From G023898405 sp964368985 (GTDB taxonomy: Bacteria > Myxococcota > UBA727 > JABDBI01), in contig CAYJDW010000004.1 in assembly GCA_964368985.1 (NCBI GenBank), forward strand, positions 9,053 through 73,052: a DNA stretch of 64,000 bases, written 5' to 3'. This document shows, in pieces, positions 27,401 to 35,166 of this stretch. Position 1 is the first letter of the stretch. Each line of letters starts with the position of its first letter. Under the pieces are notes generated by a model. The model searched no databases and was not told where the DNA came from. It saw only the letters and a program-made list of their open reading frames with translations. A program made the position numbers and the translations under genes.

Positions 27401-27611
27401 GTTGAGATTTTGGACGGGATCCTCGGCACCTCCGGGTGAAGGAGGCAATTCGCTTCGTGTTAATGTGTATAACAATCAGCCGCAGGATCGCCTTCCGGTC
27501 GCTCATACATGTTCGCTTACTATAGACGTTCCTCCTTATGCCACTAAGGAACTTTTTAAACAAAAGCTGATTCAGGCAATCGAGGGTGCAGAAGGCTTTG
27601 GCATACATTAG
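24420..27611 (+). CDS. Predicted lipoprotein with 17-residue repeats and a HECT-type E3 ubiquitin ligase domain
   Basis: 1063 residues. Signal peptide ends in a lipobox-like FNGC (Cys46); starts at 24420, 24444, 24447 or 24471 all remain possible. A Cys-containing region (about 65-145) is followed by 22 contiguous 17-residue units (186-559, consensus DRDxRGFDxxGLHxNGT). From about 736 the sequence follows HECT domains: EVGIDAGGLRRDF (D755-R761; cf. E-x-GvDxGGlxREf), VDETNVIEYLQEF (897-909), WFVEGFEEVV, LLRFWTGSS (WTGSS 998-1002; cf. LLqFvTGsS), RLPVAHTC with catalytic Cys1031, IDVPPYATKELFKQKL, and EGFGIH with Phe at position -4. HECT enzymes pass ubiquitin through that Cys. Bacterial ubiquitin ligase activity on host targets is inference. 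A rodA remnant follows the gene, suggesting acquisition. Confidence 0.85.
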   Translation: MFFINSDYMMKISGNINMAFIISSVSKLRKLPTFLVLASVLIFNGCNFEDLDDSEEPTGPETSVSTLNKNCEGFKTPGECRSNSSCQYFNSWRTPTKGKCLAKASANKLSCGKLTKDDCELNGLGTEKCVFAGICQPESGFSAKGFSKLNSFHLNGTKENDRGFNSAGLNVKTGSKYDALGMDIDGRNSRGFDAKGLLATGLDRDPRGFDAKGIHTNGTDRDDRHFDVKGLLVGGADRDARGFDAAGLLADGSDRDSRGFDAAGFHSNRTRRDDRGFDIQGRLLSGADRDIRGFNAQGLHTNGSDRDNRGFNREGLHTNGTNRDDRDFDLRGLLPNFALRDARGFDADGLLWDLSDRDNRGFNARGLHTNNTEWDDRGFNLAGRQRDGSDRDARGFDSAGFLPTGWTRDARGFDANGRQRDGSDRDSRGFNLQGLHTNNTDRDPRGFNVNGVLPGGALRDARGFNADGMHSNFTSRDARGFDVNGIHVNGSDRDDRGFDLQGRHSNNSDRDDRGFDIHGLLVGGLARDPRGFDADGFLPDGTDKDARGFKANRRLACGSLVDVNGFDVDGNHETTHGLHNPGGFDMRGIHQVTGDIFDAPAPGGRTIKGQNRLEAREDIVGIQCYIPGPADYLGRPDLRTIQHHPAGFADAEAFIQAIENRCQALNRPVPLAPGQSLADKRSRLIGAIKQANPLIRALGGEPADSLYTLERPNALKTYIGGLYSNGGLGKFSKTGRISYQIRDDAGNLVPEVGIDAGGLRRDFKDRVSQQIKPLFSEGTNGMEINSNFGAAPNEFALCTTDAQVQNKENCWKNAGAVFAKLTIIEGEGVPHVRLSHSVIHGLLRTPLADPVDYLALLKLDKPDIFASQMSGVLNQNNAGIQALMMNFDDVGLADRDVDETNVIEYLQEFAKHSLIKSEQRWFVEGFEEVVSNLGAFPLNARTLALLLQGNPTSIDTIEAVLEVSDGFGQLKTWLLEIMREKMDADPNSSFLVDMLRFWTGSSAPPGEGGNSLRVNVYNNQPQDRLPVAHTCSLTIDVPPYATKELFKQKLIQAIEGAEGFGIH
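24975..26096 (+). repeat. 51-bp coding tandem repeat, 22 units
   Basis: Exactly 22 in-phase units of 51 bp (17 codons) with no indel, encoding DRDxRGFDxxGxxxxGx variants. Looser related units flank it on both sides (RGFNSAGL before, GFDVDGN and GFDMRG after, to about 26190). Units diverge considerably at DNA level, so the array is old or diversified. The repeat also keeps other frames open, giving spurious ORFs on both strands. Confidence 0.9.
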
Positions 27612-27643
27612 CCATTTTATTCAATCTGCTCACGCCTGCCCCG

Positions 27644-27757
27644 AGTATTTTGCCGGTGGTGGGTATTCCTTTGCGACTCATGAGCTATGGTGGCTCGGCC
27701 ATGATGAAGACCTTGATCGGTCTCTTGGTAAATGTGGCTCTTTGGCGACGTGCTAAG
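27644..27757 (+). pseudogene. Diverged fragment of the rodA 3' end
   Basis: Reads SILPVVGIPLRLMSYGG then SAMMKTLIGLLVNVALWRRAK, parallel to the last 40 codons of rodA at 24096-24215. By eye about 94 of 114 aligned bases are identical, with one 6-nt in-frame deletion. Many differences are at third codon positions, so the copy probably derives from a diverged functional rodA rather than a recent duplication. It has no start or domain and is not expected to function. It directly follows the HECT-like gene. Confidence 0.85.
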
Positions 27758-27798
27758 TTGCAAATCGTTAAGGCCCCATAGCATCAGTGTTGAAGGCA

Positions 27799-29238
27799 AT
27801 GCAAAGAAAAGTAAAAATTATTTGTACTTTGGGTCCTAGCTCTTATGACGAGGACGTTATTGAGTCATTGATTAAGGCTGGCATGAATATTGCGCGTCTC
27901 AATTTTTCTCATGGCGATCATGATTTCTATCGGACCCTCATTAATAGAATTCGCCATGTGTCGGCACGGCTTGATCAACCCATCGCTATTTTGCAAGATT
28001 TGCAGGGACCGAAAATTCGCGTCGGCAAAATGATGAACGATGCGGTGGTGCTGAAAGATGGTGCGCAAATTGTAATTACTATCGATGAGATGCTGGGAAA
28101 TCTTGAGGAATTTTATACTCCCTATTTATCGATTATCGACGACGTGGATATTGGCGATCCGGTTTTATTAGATGATGGCAAAATAGCACTTCGATGCGAA
28201 CAAAAAGAAGCACAGCGTTTGATTTGCCGGATCGAGCAGGGCGGAATTTTAAAGAGCAATAAAGGCATAAATTTGCCTCGCTCCGCTACCTCGACAGAAA
28301 GTTTAACCCCCAAAGATATTCGTGATTTGAATTTCGGTGCTCATGCAGGCGTAGATGCGGTGGCTTTGTCTTTTGTGCGTAGCGCCCACGATGTGATAAA
28401 ACTGAGGACTGAGCTGGCCTCCACTAAAACCAGACCTTTGATTATCGCGAAGCTTGAAAAGCAGCAAGCCATCGATGACCTCGAGAATATTTTGCGCGTG
28501 AGTGATGGCGTGATGGTCGCGCGCGGAGATTTAGGCGTGGAGATGCCGGCCGAGAATGTACCGCTCGTACAAAAGCGCATTATCGAGCGCGCTTTGGCAC
28601 ATGGAAAAACTGCGGTGGTAGCCACTGAAATGCTTGAGTCGATGATTTCTCAAATACGCCCGACTCGTGCAGAAGCAAGCGATGTGGCCAATGCCGTGCT
28701 TGATGGTGCCGATATGCTCATGCTATCGGCGGAAACTGCCGCTGGCGCTCACCCGATTAAAACCGTGAACATGATGGATAAAATTGTGCGTCACGTCGAG
28801 GAAAGCAATCGCGCGAGCTATTGGCGCACCAGTAATCTCGTATTGCAGCAAGAAAAGCGCGATATTCAAAACACCATGAGCCTAGGAGCGGTGCAGGCCT
28901 GTGAAGTGCTCAAGGCTAGCGCCATCGTCATGTTCAGCAATTCGGGCGCCACCGCGCGCATGGTGAGCGCTTACCGCCCGCAAAAACCGATCATCGCTTT
29001 TGTTCCCGACGCCACCGTGCAACGCACCTTGGCTTTTTGCTGGGGCGTGCGGGCTTTTGTTCTCAAGGCGCCAGAACGCAGTTTCGATCTCTTAAGGAGC
29101 ATCAACAGTCAATTATTGGACATGGGTGAATTTCAGCCGGGAGAGAGAGTTATTGTGTTGACTAAGATTCCTCTGCGTTCAAAAGAGCATACTAATACGG
29201 TTCATGTGCATACGTTAAAAAGTGTATTGTCTCATTAA
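27799..29238 (+). CDS. pyk: Pyruvate kinase
   Basis: 479 residues from ATG at 27799 (MQRKVKIICTLGPSS, with aagg upstream); a GTG at 27787 is an alternative. It converts phosphoenolpyruvate and ADP to pyruvate and ATP. Conserved blocks are NIARLNFSHG, LQDLQGPKIRVG, the active-site segment IIAKLEKQQA containing the catalytic Lys, VARGDLGVEMP, and TEMLESMI. The C-terminal allosteric domain is present (CEVLKASAIVMFSNSG). It is a single gene, followed by palindromic repeats. Confidence 0.96.
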   Translation: MQRKVKIICTLGPSSYDEDVIESLIKAGMNIARLNFSHGDHDFYRTLINRIRHVSARLDQPIAILQDLQGPKIRVGKMMNDAVVLKDGAQIVITIDEMLGNLEEFYTPYLSIIDDVDIGDPVLLDDGKIALRCEQKEAQRLICRIEQGGILKSNKGINLPRSATSTESLTPKDIRDLNFGAHAGVDAVALSFVRSAHDVIKLRTELASTKTRPLIIAKLEKQQAIDDLENILRVSDGVMVARGDLGVEMPAENVPLVQKRIIERALAHGKTAVVATEMLESMISQIRPTRAEASDVANAVLDGADMLMLSAETAAGAHPIKTVNMMDKIVRHVEESNRASYWRTSNLVLQQEKRDIQNTMSLGAVQACEVLKASAIVMFSNSGATARMVSAYRPQKPIIAFVPDATVQRTLAFCWGVRAFVLKAPERSFDLLRSINSQLLDMGEFQPGERVIVLTKIPLRSKEHTNTVHVHTLKSVLSH

Positions 29239-29244
29239 ATATTA

Positions 29245-29334
29245 GTCGCCATTGCGAGCCTAGCGCGGCCTCCATGGGAGGGCGTCAAGGCATTAGGTGT
29301 GGATTGCCCCCCGCGCTACGCTCGCAATGACGAT
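29245..29334. repeat. Palindromic dispersed element with ~24-bp arms
   Basis: The left arm (29245-29268, core ccattgcgagcctagcgcgg) and right arm (29311-29334) are near-perfect inverted copies around a 42-bp centre. Related single arms occur at 15072-15102 and at the right window edge (63984-64000), indicating a repeat family in this genome. It may double as the pyk terminator. Confidence 0.75.
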
Positions 29335-29356
29335 GAAGGGATGCAGAACTTTGTAG

Positions 29357-29378
29357 GGGCCGGCCTCTGTGCCGGCCC
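29357..29378. repeat. GC-rich perfect hairpin
   Basis: gggccggc (29357-29364), loop ctctgt, gccggccc (29371-29378). It stands between the palindromic element and the skp gene. No U-tract is visible; likely a short palindromic repeat. Confidence 0.5.
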
Positions 29379-29492
29379 GCGTATTAGCATGAACGCCGCA
29401 AATATGCCTACCCACCCTTTTTTTAGCGCGAAAATTGCCCCATAAGCCTATCCGGATAGGAACTGTCAATTTTTTACAAAGTGAGGTTTGTG

Positions 29493-30086
29493 ATGAAATT
29501 AGGTTTAGTATTTGCGACTTCGGTTGCTTTATTTTTCGTTTCCGCTGCAACTGACGCTCCCCGTGTTGCAAAATATGGCTTTGTTAATTTCGAAGCCGCG
29601 ATAGCTCAGGAAAAGGAAGCTCAAATATATATTAAAGAGCTTGAGGATGGCGAAAATAAGATTAATCAAGATGAGCAAGTGGCTCGGGTTGATATTGAAA
29701 AGAAGATGACTAATTTTAGAGCGTCGGTAGCGAGCCTGAGTGAAAAAGCGCGCCAAGAAAAAGAAACTCAGTTGAGCAATGAAATTGGTATGTTGCAACA
29801 ACAGTTCACGCAGCGTCGCCAGGAGCTTGGACAAAAGCGCCAAGATCGTCTGCGTCAGTTGGAAGATAAAAATCGTTTATTGCTTGATTCCATCTCCAAA
29901 AATGGTGGATTTGACATGGTGTTTAATGCTGCGGCATTGGTTTATGTTTCCGACGACATGAAGAAAAATGATTTAACCGGGAAGTTGGTTGAATCTTACA
30001 ATAAAGCCTATCCGGTTAAGCCAGAAGCGGCTAAGAAGCCCACGACGCCGGTTAAAGCACCTGCAAAAACTCCGGTGAAAAAATAA
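29493..30086 (+). CDS. skp: OmpH/Skp-family periplasmic chaperone
   Basis: 197 residues from ATG at 29493, which sits six bases after gagg. The signal peptide is MKLGLVFATSVALFFVSAA. The mature protein starts with VAKYGFVNFEAAIAQEKEAQ, matching the Skp start (GxVdxxxi...), and continues as a long charged coiled coil (about 45-130), then GGFDMVFNAAALVYVS. The tail is Lys/Pro-rich. It binds unfolded outer-membrane proteins. It is first in the skp-lpxD-fabZ-lysS-lolC-lolD operon; bamA, often next to skp, is not in this window. Confidence 0.9.
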   Translation: MKLGLVFATSVALFFVSAATDAPRVAKYGFVNFEAAIAQEKEAQIYIKELEDGENKINQDEQVARVDIEKKMTNFRASVASLSEKARQEKETQLSNEIGMLQQQFTQRRQELGQKRQDRLRQLEDKNRLLLDSISKNGGFDMVFNAAALVYVSDDMKKNDLTGKLVESYNKAYPVKPEAAKKPTTPVKAPAKTPVKK

Positions 30087-30089
30087 TCC

Positions 30090-31040
30090 ATGCTCGCAAG
30101 CGAAATAGCCGTAGCCATCGGTGGGCGTTTGATTGGCGATAATGTTCGATGTGCTCGACTATCGCCACTTTATTGCGCGGCTTTGGATGATTTGAGCATA
30201 CTCGCGTGGTCTCGGGATATTCGTTTAGCAAAGAAGGCCTCATTTGGGGCCTTGCTTATTTCTTCCGATTGGGCGGCGGATTATTTATTGGAAATTGACG
30301 GCCCGCTCATCGTTATTGAGGATTTTTTTTCGGCCTTTTCCACCTTAAGATCGCTTTTAGATGCTGGCCTGTTGCAAGACGAGCCGAAGCTTGAAAATGC
30401 CGCTATTTCTCCCCTCGCTCGTTTAAGCCCCCATGCTCGGGTGGGTTGCGCCATAATTGGTGAGCACACGGTGATCGAAGCTGGCGTGGTAATTGAAGAC
30501 CAGGTTAGCATTGGTAGAGGTTGTCATATTAAGGCCGGAGCGGTGATTCACGGCGGTACTATTATTGCCGACGACGTGGTGATTGGCGCCAATACCGTGC
30601 TGGCAAGTCAGGCTTTTGCACCCTACGGCTTTGAAACTATTAAAAATCTCCCCTCCTTAGGCAGTGTAGTGATTGAAGAAGGGGTTCGCGTGGGTGCTCT
30701 TTGCACTATCGACCGGGGCCTGATTGGGCGGACGCGCATCAAAAAAAATACGCTTTTGGATAACATGGTTCATATCGGGCACGACGTGGTGGTGGGCGAA
30801 CAAGTAATTATTGCCGCCCAAACCGCCTTGGCGGGTTTTGTTCAGGTGGAAAATAGCGTAACGCTAGGCGGGCAGGTGGGGCTTGCTCCTCATGCGGTGA
30901 TTGGTCAGGGGGCCCGCATCAGCGCTAAATCACTGGTGAGAGGAAAAGTGGATGCTTATGAAATAAGGTCGGGTAACCCGAGTTTGCCTCACCGGATTTA
31001 TTTGAAAGACTATGCTCAAAAAATAAGGCAATCGAGATAA
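30090..31040 (+). CDS. lpxD: UDP-3-O-acylglucosamine N-acyltransferase
   Basis: 316 residues. Third step of lipid A synthesis: it adds a hydroxyacyl chain from acyl-ACP to UDP-3-O-acyl-glucosamine. An N-terminal uridine-binding domain (about 1-95) precedes a left-handed beta helix of hexapeptide repeats (about 105-285). HIGHDVVVGEQ includes H228 and H231, one of which is the catalytic His. Somewhat shorter than the E. coli enzyme (341). It shows the organism makes LPS. It starts 3 nt after skp. Confidence 0.94.
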   Translation: MLASEIAVAIGGRLIGDNVRCARLSPLYCAALDDLSILAWSRDIRLAKKASFGALLISSDWAADYLLEIDGPLIVIEDFFSAFSTLRSLLDAGLLQDEPKLENAAISPLARLSPHARVGCAIIGEHTVIEAGVVIEDQVSIGRGCHIKAGAVIHGGTIIADDVVIGANTVLASQAFAPYGFETIKNLPSLGSVVIEEGVRVGALCTIDRGLIGRTRIKKNTLLDNMVHIGHDVVVGEQVIIAAQTALAGFVQVENSVTLGGQVGLAPHAVIGQGARISAKSLVRGKVDAYEIRSGNPSLPHRIYLKDYAQKIRQSR

Positions 31041-31043
31041 AGT

Positions 31044-31490
31044 ATGAATGAGAATACGCGAGTAGATTTTGAACAAATAAAAAAAGTATTGCCCCATCGC
31101 TATCCTTTCTTGTTGATCGATCGGGTTTTGGAACTTGGTGCCGATAGCATTCGTGCTTTAAAAAATGTAACGGCCAATGAACCCTTCTTTAATGGCCATT
31201 TTCCTGAACTTGCGGTCATGCCGGGAGTTTTACAGATTGAAGCCATGGCTCAAGCGGCGGGCCTGATTCTTGCCCTCAATGATGGTTTTGATGTTTCTCG
31301 CGATATCGCTTTTTTAGCTGGGGTTGATAATGCTAAGTTTAAGCGCATGGTGACCCCCGGTGATCAGTTGATAATTGAAGTGAGCATTGTGGCGAGAAAA
31401 AAAACCGTGCTTAAAGTTGAGGCAAAAGTGTTGGTAGAAAACCAAATAGCCTCGAGCGCTGAGATTATTTTGATTACTAAATCGTTGTAG
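31044..31490 (+). CDS. fabZ: 3-hydroxyacyl-ACP dehydratase FabZ
   Basis: 148 residues. A hot-dog-fold enzyme that dehydrates 3-hydroxyacyl-ACP in fatty-acid elongation. LPHRYPFLLIDRV (16-28) and the active-site helix NGHFPELAVMPGVLQIEAMAQ are diagnostic, with H52 and E66 as the catalytic pair. lpxD-fabZ adjacency is common in Proteobacteria and balances lipid A and phospholipid acyl supply. Four nt separate it from lpxD. Confidence 0.96.
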   Translation: MNENTRVDFEQIKKVLPHRYPFLLIDRVLELGADSIRALKNVTANEPFFNGHFPELAVMPGVLQIEAMAQAAGLILALNDGFDVSRDIAFLAGVDNAKFKRMVTPGDQLIIEVSIVARKKTVLKVEAKVLVENQIASSAEIILITKSL

Positions 31491-31498
31491 GAGTGAAT

Positions 31499-33205
31499 AT
31501 GTCAGAAAGTGGCGCCATCGAGCGCATAATGAATGAGAGACGTGAAAAAGGGCAAGAGCTTAAAAAACTCGGCCAACATCCTTATAAAAATGGTTTTAAA
31601 CCTGACATCACTGCCGAAGAGCTCGCTAAAAAATATGTGCATTTGTCGAAGGAAGAGCTCGAATCTTGCCAAGATGCCTATATAATGGCTGGCCGATTAA
31701 TGGCCGTTCGTAGCATGGGCAAAGCGGCCTTTTTGATCATCCAGGACCCCAGCGGTCAAATGCAGCTTTTCTTACAGAAAGAAGCGATTGGCGAAGATAA
31801 TTTTGCCGCTTTTAAATTGAGCGACGTGGGCGACTTTATTGGTGTTCGTGGCACGCCCATGAAAACTAAAACAGGCGAGCTGTCCTTAAAAATTTCAAAC
31901 TTCACGATGTTGACCAAATCACTCAAACCTTTGCCGGAAAAATGGCATGGATTAAGTAACGTGGAGCATCGCTATCGCCAACGTTATGTCGATCTCATCG
32001 TTAACGAAAAAACACGTAGCATTTTTAAAGCCCGCTCGAAGATAATTCGCGGCATTCAACATTTCTTAGACGAACGCGGTTTCATGGAAGTTGAAACACC
32101 GATTTTGATGGATATTGCCGGTGGCGCTGAAGCAAAACCATTCATTACTCACCACAATGCGCTCGGGGAAGATTTGTCCCTGCGTATCGCGACTGAACTT
32201 CACCTGAAACGTTTAATCGTGGGTGGCATTGAGCGGGTTTATGAAATTGGCCGTTTGTTTCGTAACGAAGGGGTCAGTACTCGCCATAATCCAGAGTTCA
32301 CCACCATCGAGTTTTATCAGGCCTATGCCACCTACCAAGATCTCATGGATTTGACGGAAGAACTTTTTCGTAAATTAGCATCGAGTGTCAATGAAAGTCC
32401 CGTCGTGAAATACCAAGAACACGAAATTGATTTTTCAAAGCCTTTTAGACGAGTGCCCATAGCTCAATTGGTGGCTGAGCACTTAGGCTTTGATGCTAAA
32501 AAGACGGAAGAGTTGATCAATATTTCTTCGGTTGAAAAGGCATTAGCGACGGTAAGAGGACATTTAGCGAGTGAAGAAGAGGCGGTGCTGATTTGTCTCA
32601 AAGAGTTGAGCTTCGATGAGATGAATGCCATTTTGCCCTTTTGTTTTAAAGATGAGCCAGCGGTAGAAGGCACCGATGCCATCGTTATGGCCAAGAAAAT
32701 CGTTAAAAATTTGGGGCACGATGTGATTGCCATTGGGCGGGCTGTTGATAAAGCTTTTGCCAATGAAAGCCATCGTTGTCGACGTTTGGCCTTGCATTTA
32801 CTTTATGGCGTTTTTGATCACGAGGTTGAGGAAAAGATTATTCAACCTACTTTCATCACCGATTTTAGCGTCTCAGTTTCGCCGCTTGCGCGTAAACGCG
32901 ATGGCGATGAAGCTGTGGTGGATCGATTTGAGTTGATCATCGCCAAAATGGAAGTTGCCAATGCTTTTTCTGAGCTCACTGATGCCGATGATCAGCGCGA
33001 GCGTTTTCAAAAGCAAGTGCAACAAAAATCCATGGGTGACGACGAGGCTCCTGATTTGGATGAGGATTTTCTCAATGCCTTGGAAATTGGAATGCCGCCG
33101 ACCGCGGGCCAGGGAATCGGGATCGATCGATTGGTGATGATCTTGACCGATAGTCCTTCCATTAGAGAAGTCATTCTCTTCCCAAAGATGCGAAAGAAAA
33201 GCTAA
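31499..33205 (+). CDS. lysS: Lysyl-tRNA synthetase, class II
   Basis: 568 residues from ATG at 31499 (ggag spaced six bases); a GTG two codons earlier is less good. The N-terminal OB-fold anticodon domain (about 60-160) precedes the class II core: motif 2 FRNEGVSTRHNPEFT and motif 3 GQGIGIDRLVMIL near the end. It is about 65 residues longer than E. coli LysS, the extra sequence lying between motif 2 and IIQPTFITDF (about residues 330-440). lysS next to lol genes is a common deltaproteobacterial order. Confidence 0.95.
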   Translation: MSESGAIERIMNERREKGQELKKLGQHPYKNGFKPDITAEELAKKYVHLSKEELESCQDAYIMAGRLMAVRSMGKAAFLIIQDPSGQMQLFLQKEAIGEDNFAAFKLSDVGDFIGVRGTPMKTKTGELSLKISNFTMLTKSLKPLPEKWHGLSNVEHRYRQRYVDLIVNEKTRSIFKARSKIIRGIQHFLDERGFMEVETPILMDIAGGAEAKPFITHHNALGEDLSLRIATELHLKRLIVGGIERVYEIGRLFRNEGVSTRHNPEFTTIEFYQAYATYQDLMDLTEELFRKLASSVNESPVVKYQEHEIDFSKPFRRVPIAQLVAEHLGFDAKKTEELINISSVEKALATVRGHLASEEEAVLICLKELSFDEMNAILPFCFKDEPAVEGTDAIVMAKKIVKNLGHDVIAIGRAVDKAFANESHRCRRLALHLLYGVFDHEVEEKIIQPTFITDFSVSVSPLARKRDGDEAVVDRFELIIAKMEVANAFSELTDADDQRERFQKQVQQKSMGDDEAPDLDEDFLNALEIGMPPTAGQGIGIDRLVMILTDSPSIREVILFPKMRKKS

Positions 33206-33234
33206 TTAAAGAAATTATGTGAGCGGTTAAAAAA

Positions 33235-35160
33235 ATGAGTGTCAGCGAACTTTTCTATCAGTCAGCGGTGGTTAATTCACTCGTGTTTTTGTGGTTGGCC
33301 TCGGCGGTGAGTGCGACGCGTATTTTTTTGCGCTGCGAGAGAAAAATCTCTGAATCGCTCCTTTTGGGCGTATTTTTCGGGCCGCTCGCTTTTATTGCGG
33401 CCTGGCTTTTTGAAGCTTATTTTTTAAATAAAAAATCTTTGCCTGGGGCAGATAAAAGCCCGCTCAACATTCGACCCCAAATCGCCATTTTGCTCAATGC
33501 GGGCCTAACTCTCGCTTTATTCCACTGGCTCTTTGTTTATGAGTTTGCTCGTTCCACCACCTCGAGTGAGGTGCTTATTTTACGCATTGGGCTTTTTTTA
33601 GTGCTTGCGGGCTTTGTAGTGGGCGTGACTCTGGCCCAAATAACCAAGCGCGTGGCTTTTTTTGAGAGTTGCTGGACGACATTTATCCTCAGTTTCTACA
33701 TGACAACTCTCGGCGATTGGGCCAATGATGTGTTTTCCTACGGCACTTCTATGGCTTATTTTTCCACGCTGATTCTAACGGGCAGTTTTTTGTTTCTGAT
33801 TTTCGCGACCCTAGGCGGTTCTTTAGGATATTTGTTATTTGGCGAGGGACGGCTCAATCTTCGCAGCGGTTATGAGTTTTTTATTGGCGTGCGTTTTTTA
33901 ATGACTAAACGCAGTAGTCAGGTGGTATCGCTTATTACCGTGATATCCGTCATTGCCGTCATGATCGCCTGCGGCGGCATGATTGTGGTGATGAGTGTGA
34001 TGAATGGTTTTTCGTCGGATCTTCGCTCAAAGATTTTAGGGGCTAATCCTCATCTCATGGTGCTGAAATATGGCAAAGATTTTTCCGAGTACGCCGACAT
34101 TGTTAAAAAGACCAAAGAGATCCCCGGGGTAGTAGGAGCAAGTCCTTTTATTATTAACGAAGGAATGGTCTCCAAAAATAAAAATTTATCGAGTGCGCTG
34201 GTAACAGGAATTGCTGATTTTCTCGAGAATAAAAACCAACTCCTGAAATATGTGAGTGAGCAAAGTCTTGGGTTTTTAAATGCTCCTGAAACCATTCCCG
34301 TTATCAATGAAGTCGAGAGAGGGGCCGACCTGAATGAAGCGCTTGATGCGAAGCCCCAGGTTAATGATTTGCCAGCAGTGATCATCGGCAAAGAAATGTC
34401 CAAAGATTTACAAGTTTTTGTCGGCGATACGGTGAATATTATTAGCCCCGTAGGGGAGCTCGGCCCTACAGGCCCTATTCCTAAAGCTAAGGCCTTCCGG
34501 GTGGCAGGATTTTTTGATTCCGGCATGTATGAATACGATTCAAAATTTGTCTACATGAAGCTTAACGACGCGCAAGATTTTTTTAATCTGAAGGGCATGG
34601 TGACGGGTATTGAGTATCGCCTTGATGACATCGAGAAAACGCGCCAAGTCGCGCAGATTATCGAAGAAAAAATCGGCGCATATCCCTTTTATACCCGAGA
34701 CTGGATGCAGATGAACCGCAATATGTTCTCAGCCTTGCAGCTAGAGAAAATTGCCATGCTGATTATTTTGGGCACTATGATTTTTATGGCGAGCTTGTTG
34801 ATTCTCGTGACGCTGATAATGGTGGTGATGGAAAAAGGTAAAGAGATTGCCATTCTTAAGAGCATGGGTGCAACCGATGCCTCCATCATGAAAATATTTG
34901 TCACCTATGGCCTCTTCGTAGGCGGTTTGGGAGCCCTCTTAGGGGGGAGCCTGGGCGTAGGTATCTGCGTATTGATCGATAAGATTGGTATCAAGCTTGA
35001 TTCAGATGTTTATTATTTCTCCAAAGTTCCGGTAAAGCTTGATAGCACTGAAATCTTGCTAGTTGTCGCGTCCGCCATAATCATCAGCTTTTTGGCAACC
35101 GTTCCACCCTCATTATTTGCCGCGCGATTAAAACCGGTAGAAGGATTGCGCTATGAGTAG
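33235..35160 (+). CDS. lolC: LolC/LolE-type lipoprotein-release permease with extra N-terminal membrane domain
   Basis: 641 residues, against about 400 for LolC/LolE. Residues 213 onward are canonical: YEFFIGVRFLMTKRSSQ, a TM helix, MSVMNGFSSDLRSKILGANP, the large periplasmic domain (about 265-510), then three TM helices with EKGKEIAILKSMGAT. With LolD it extracts lipoproteins from the inner membrane. The first about 210 residues form six or so extra TM helices that I cannot assign. Many lipoproteins in the window are its likely clients. Confidence 0.9.
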   Translation: MSVSELFYQSAVVNSLVFLWLASAVSATRIFLRCERKISESLLLGVFFGPLAFIAAWLFEAYFLNKKSLPGADKSPLNIRPQIAILLNAGLTLALFHWLFVYEFARSTTSSEVLILRIGLFLVLAGFVVGVTLAQITKRVAFFESCWTTFILSFYMTTLGDWANDVFSYGTSMAYFSTLILTGSFLFLIFATLGGSLGYLLFGEGRLNLRSGYEFFIGVRFLMTKRSSQVVSLITVISVIAVMIACGGMIVVMSVMNGFSSDLRSKILGANPHLMVLKYGKDFSEYADIVKKTKEIPGVVGASPFIINEGMVSKNKNLSSALVTGIADFLENKNQLLKYVSEQSLGFLNAPETIPVINEVERGADLNEALDAKPQVNDLPAVIIGKEMSKDLQVFVGDTVNIISPVGELGPTGPIPKAKAFRVAGFFDSGMYEYDSKFVYMKLNDAQDFFNLKGMVTGIEYRLDDIEKTRQVAQIIEEKIGAYPFYTRDWMQMNRNMFSALQLEKIAMLIILGTMIFMASLLILVTLIMVVMEKGKEIAILKSMGATDASIMKIFVTYGLFVGGLGALLGGSLGVGICVLIDKIGIKLDSDVYYFSKVPVKLDSTEILLVVASAIIISFLATVPPSLFAARLKPVEGLRYE

Positions 35161-35166
35161 TTATCT

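Noticed and set aside
27611..27798. Second functional rodA
   Set aside because: Only about 38 codons of the 3' end are present, without start or membrane core.
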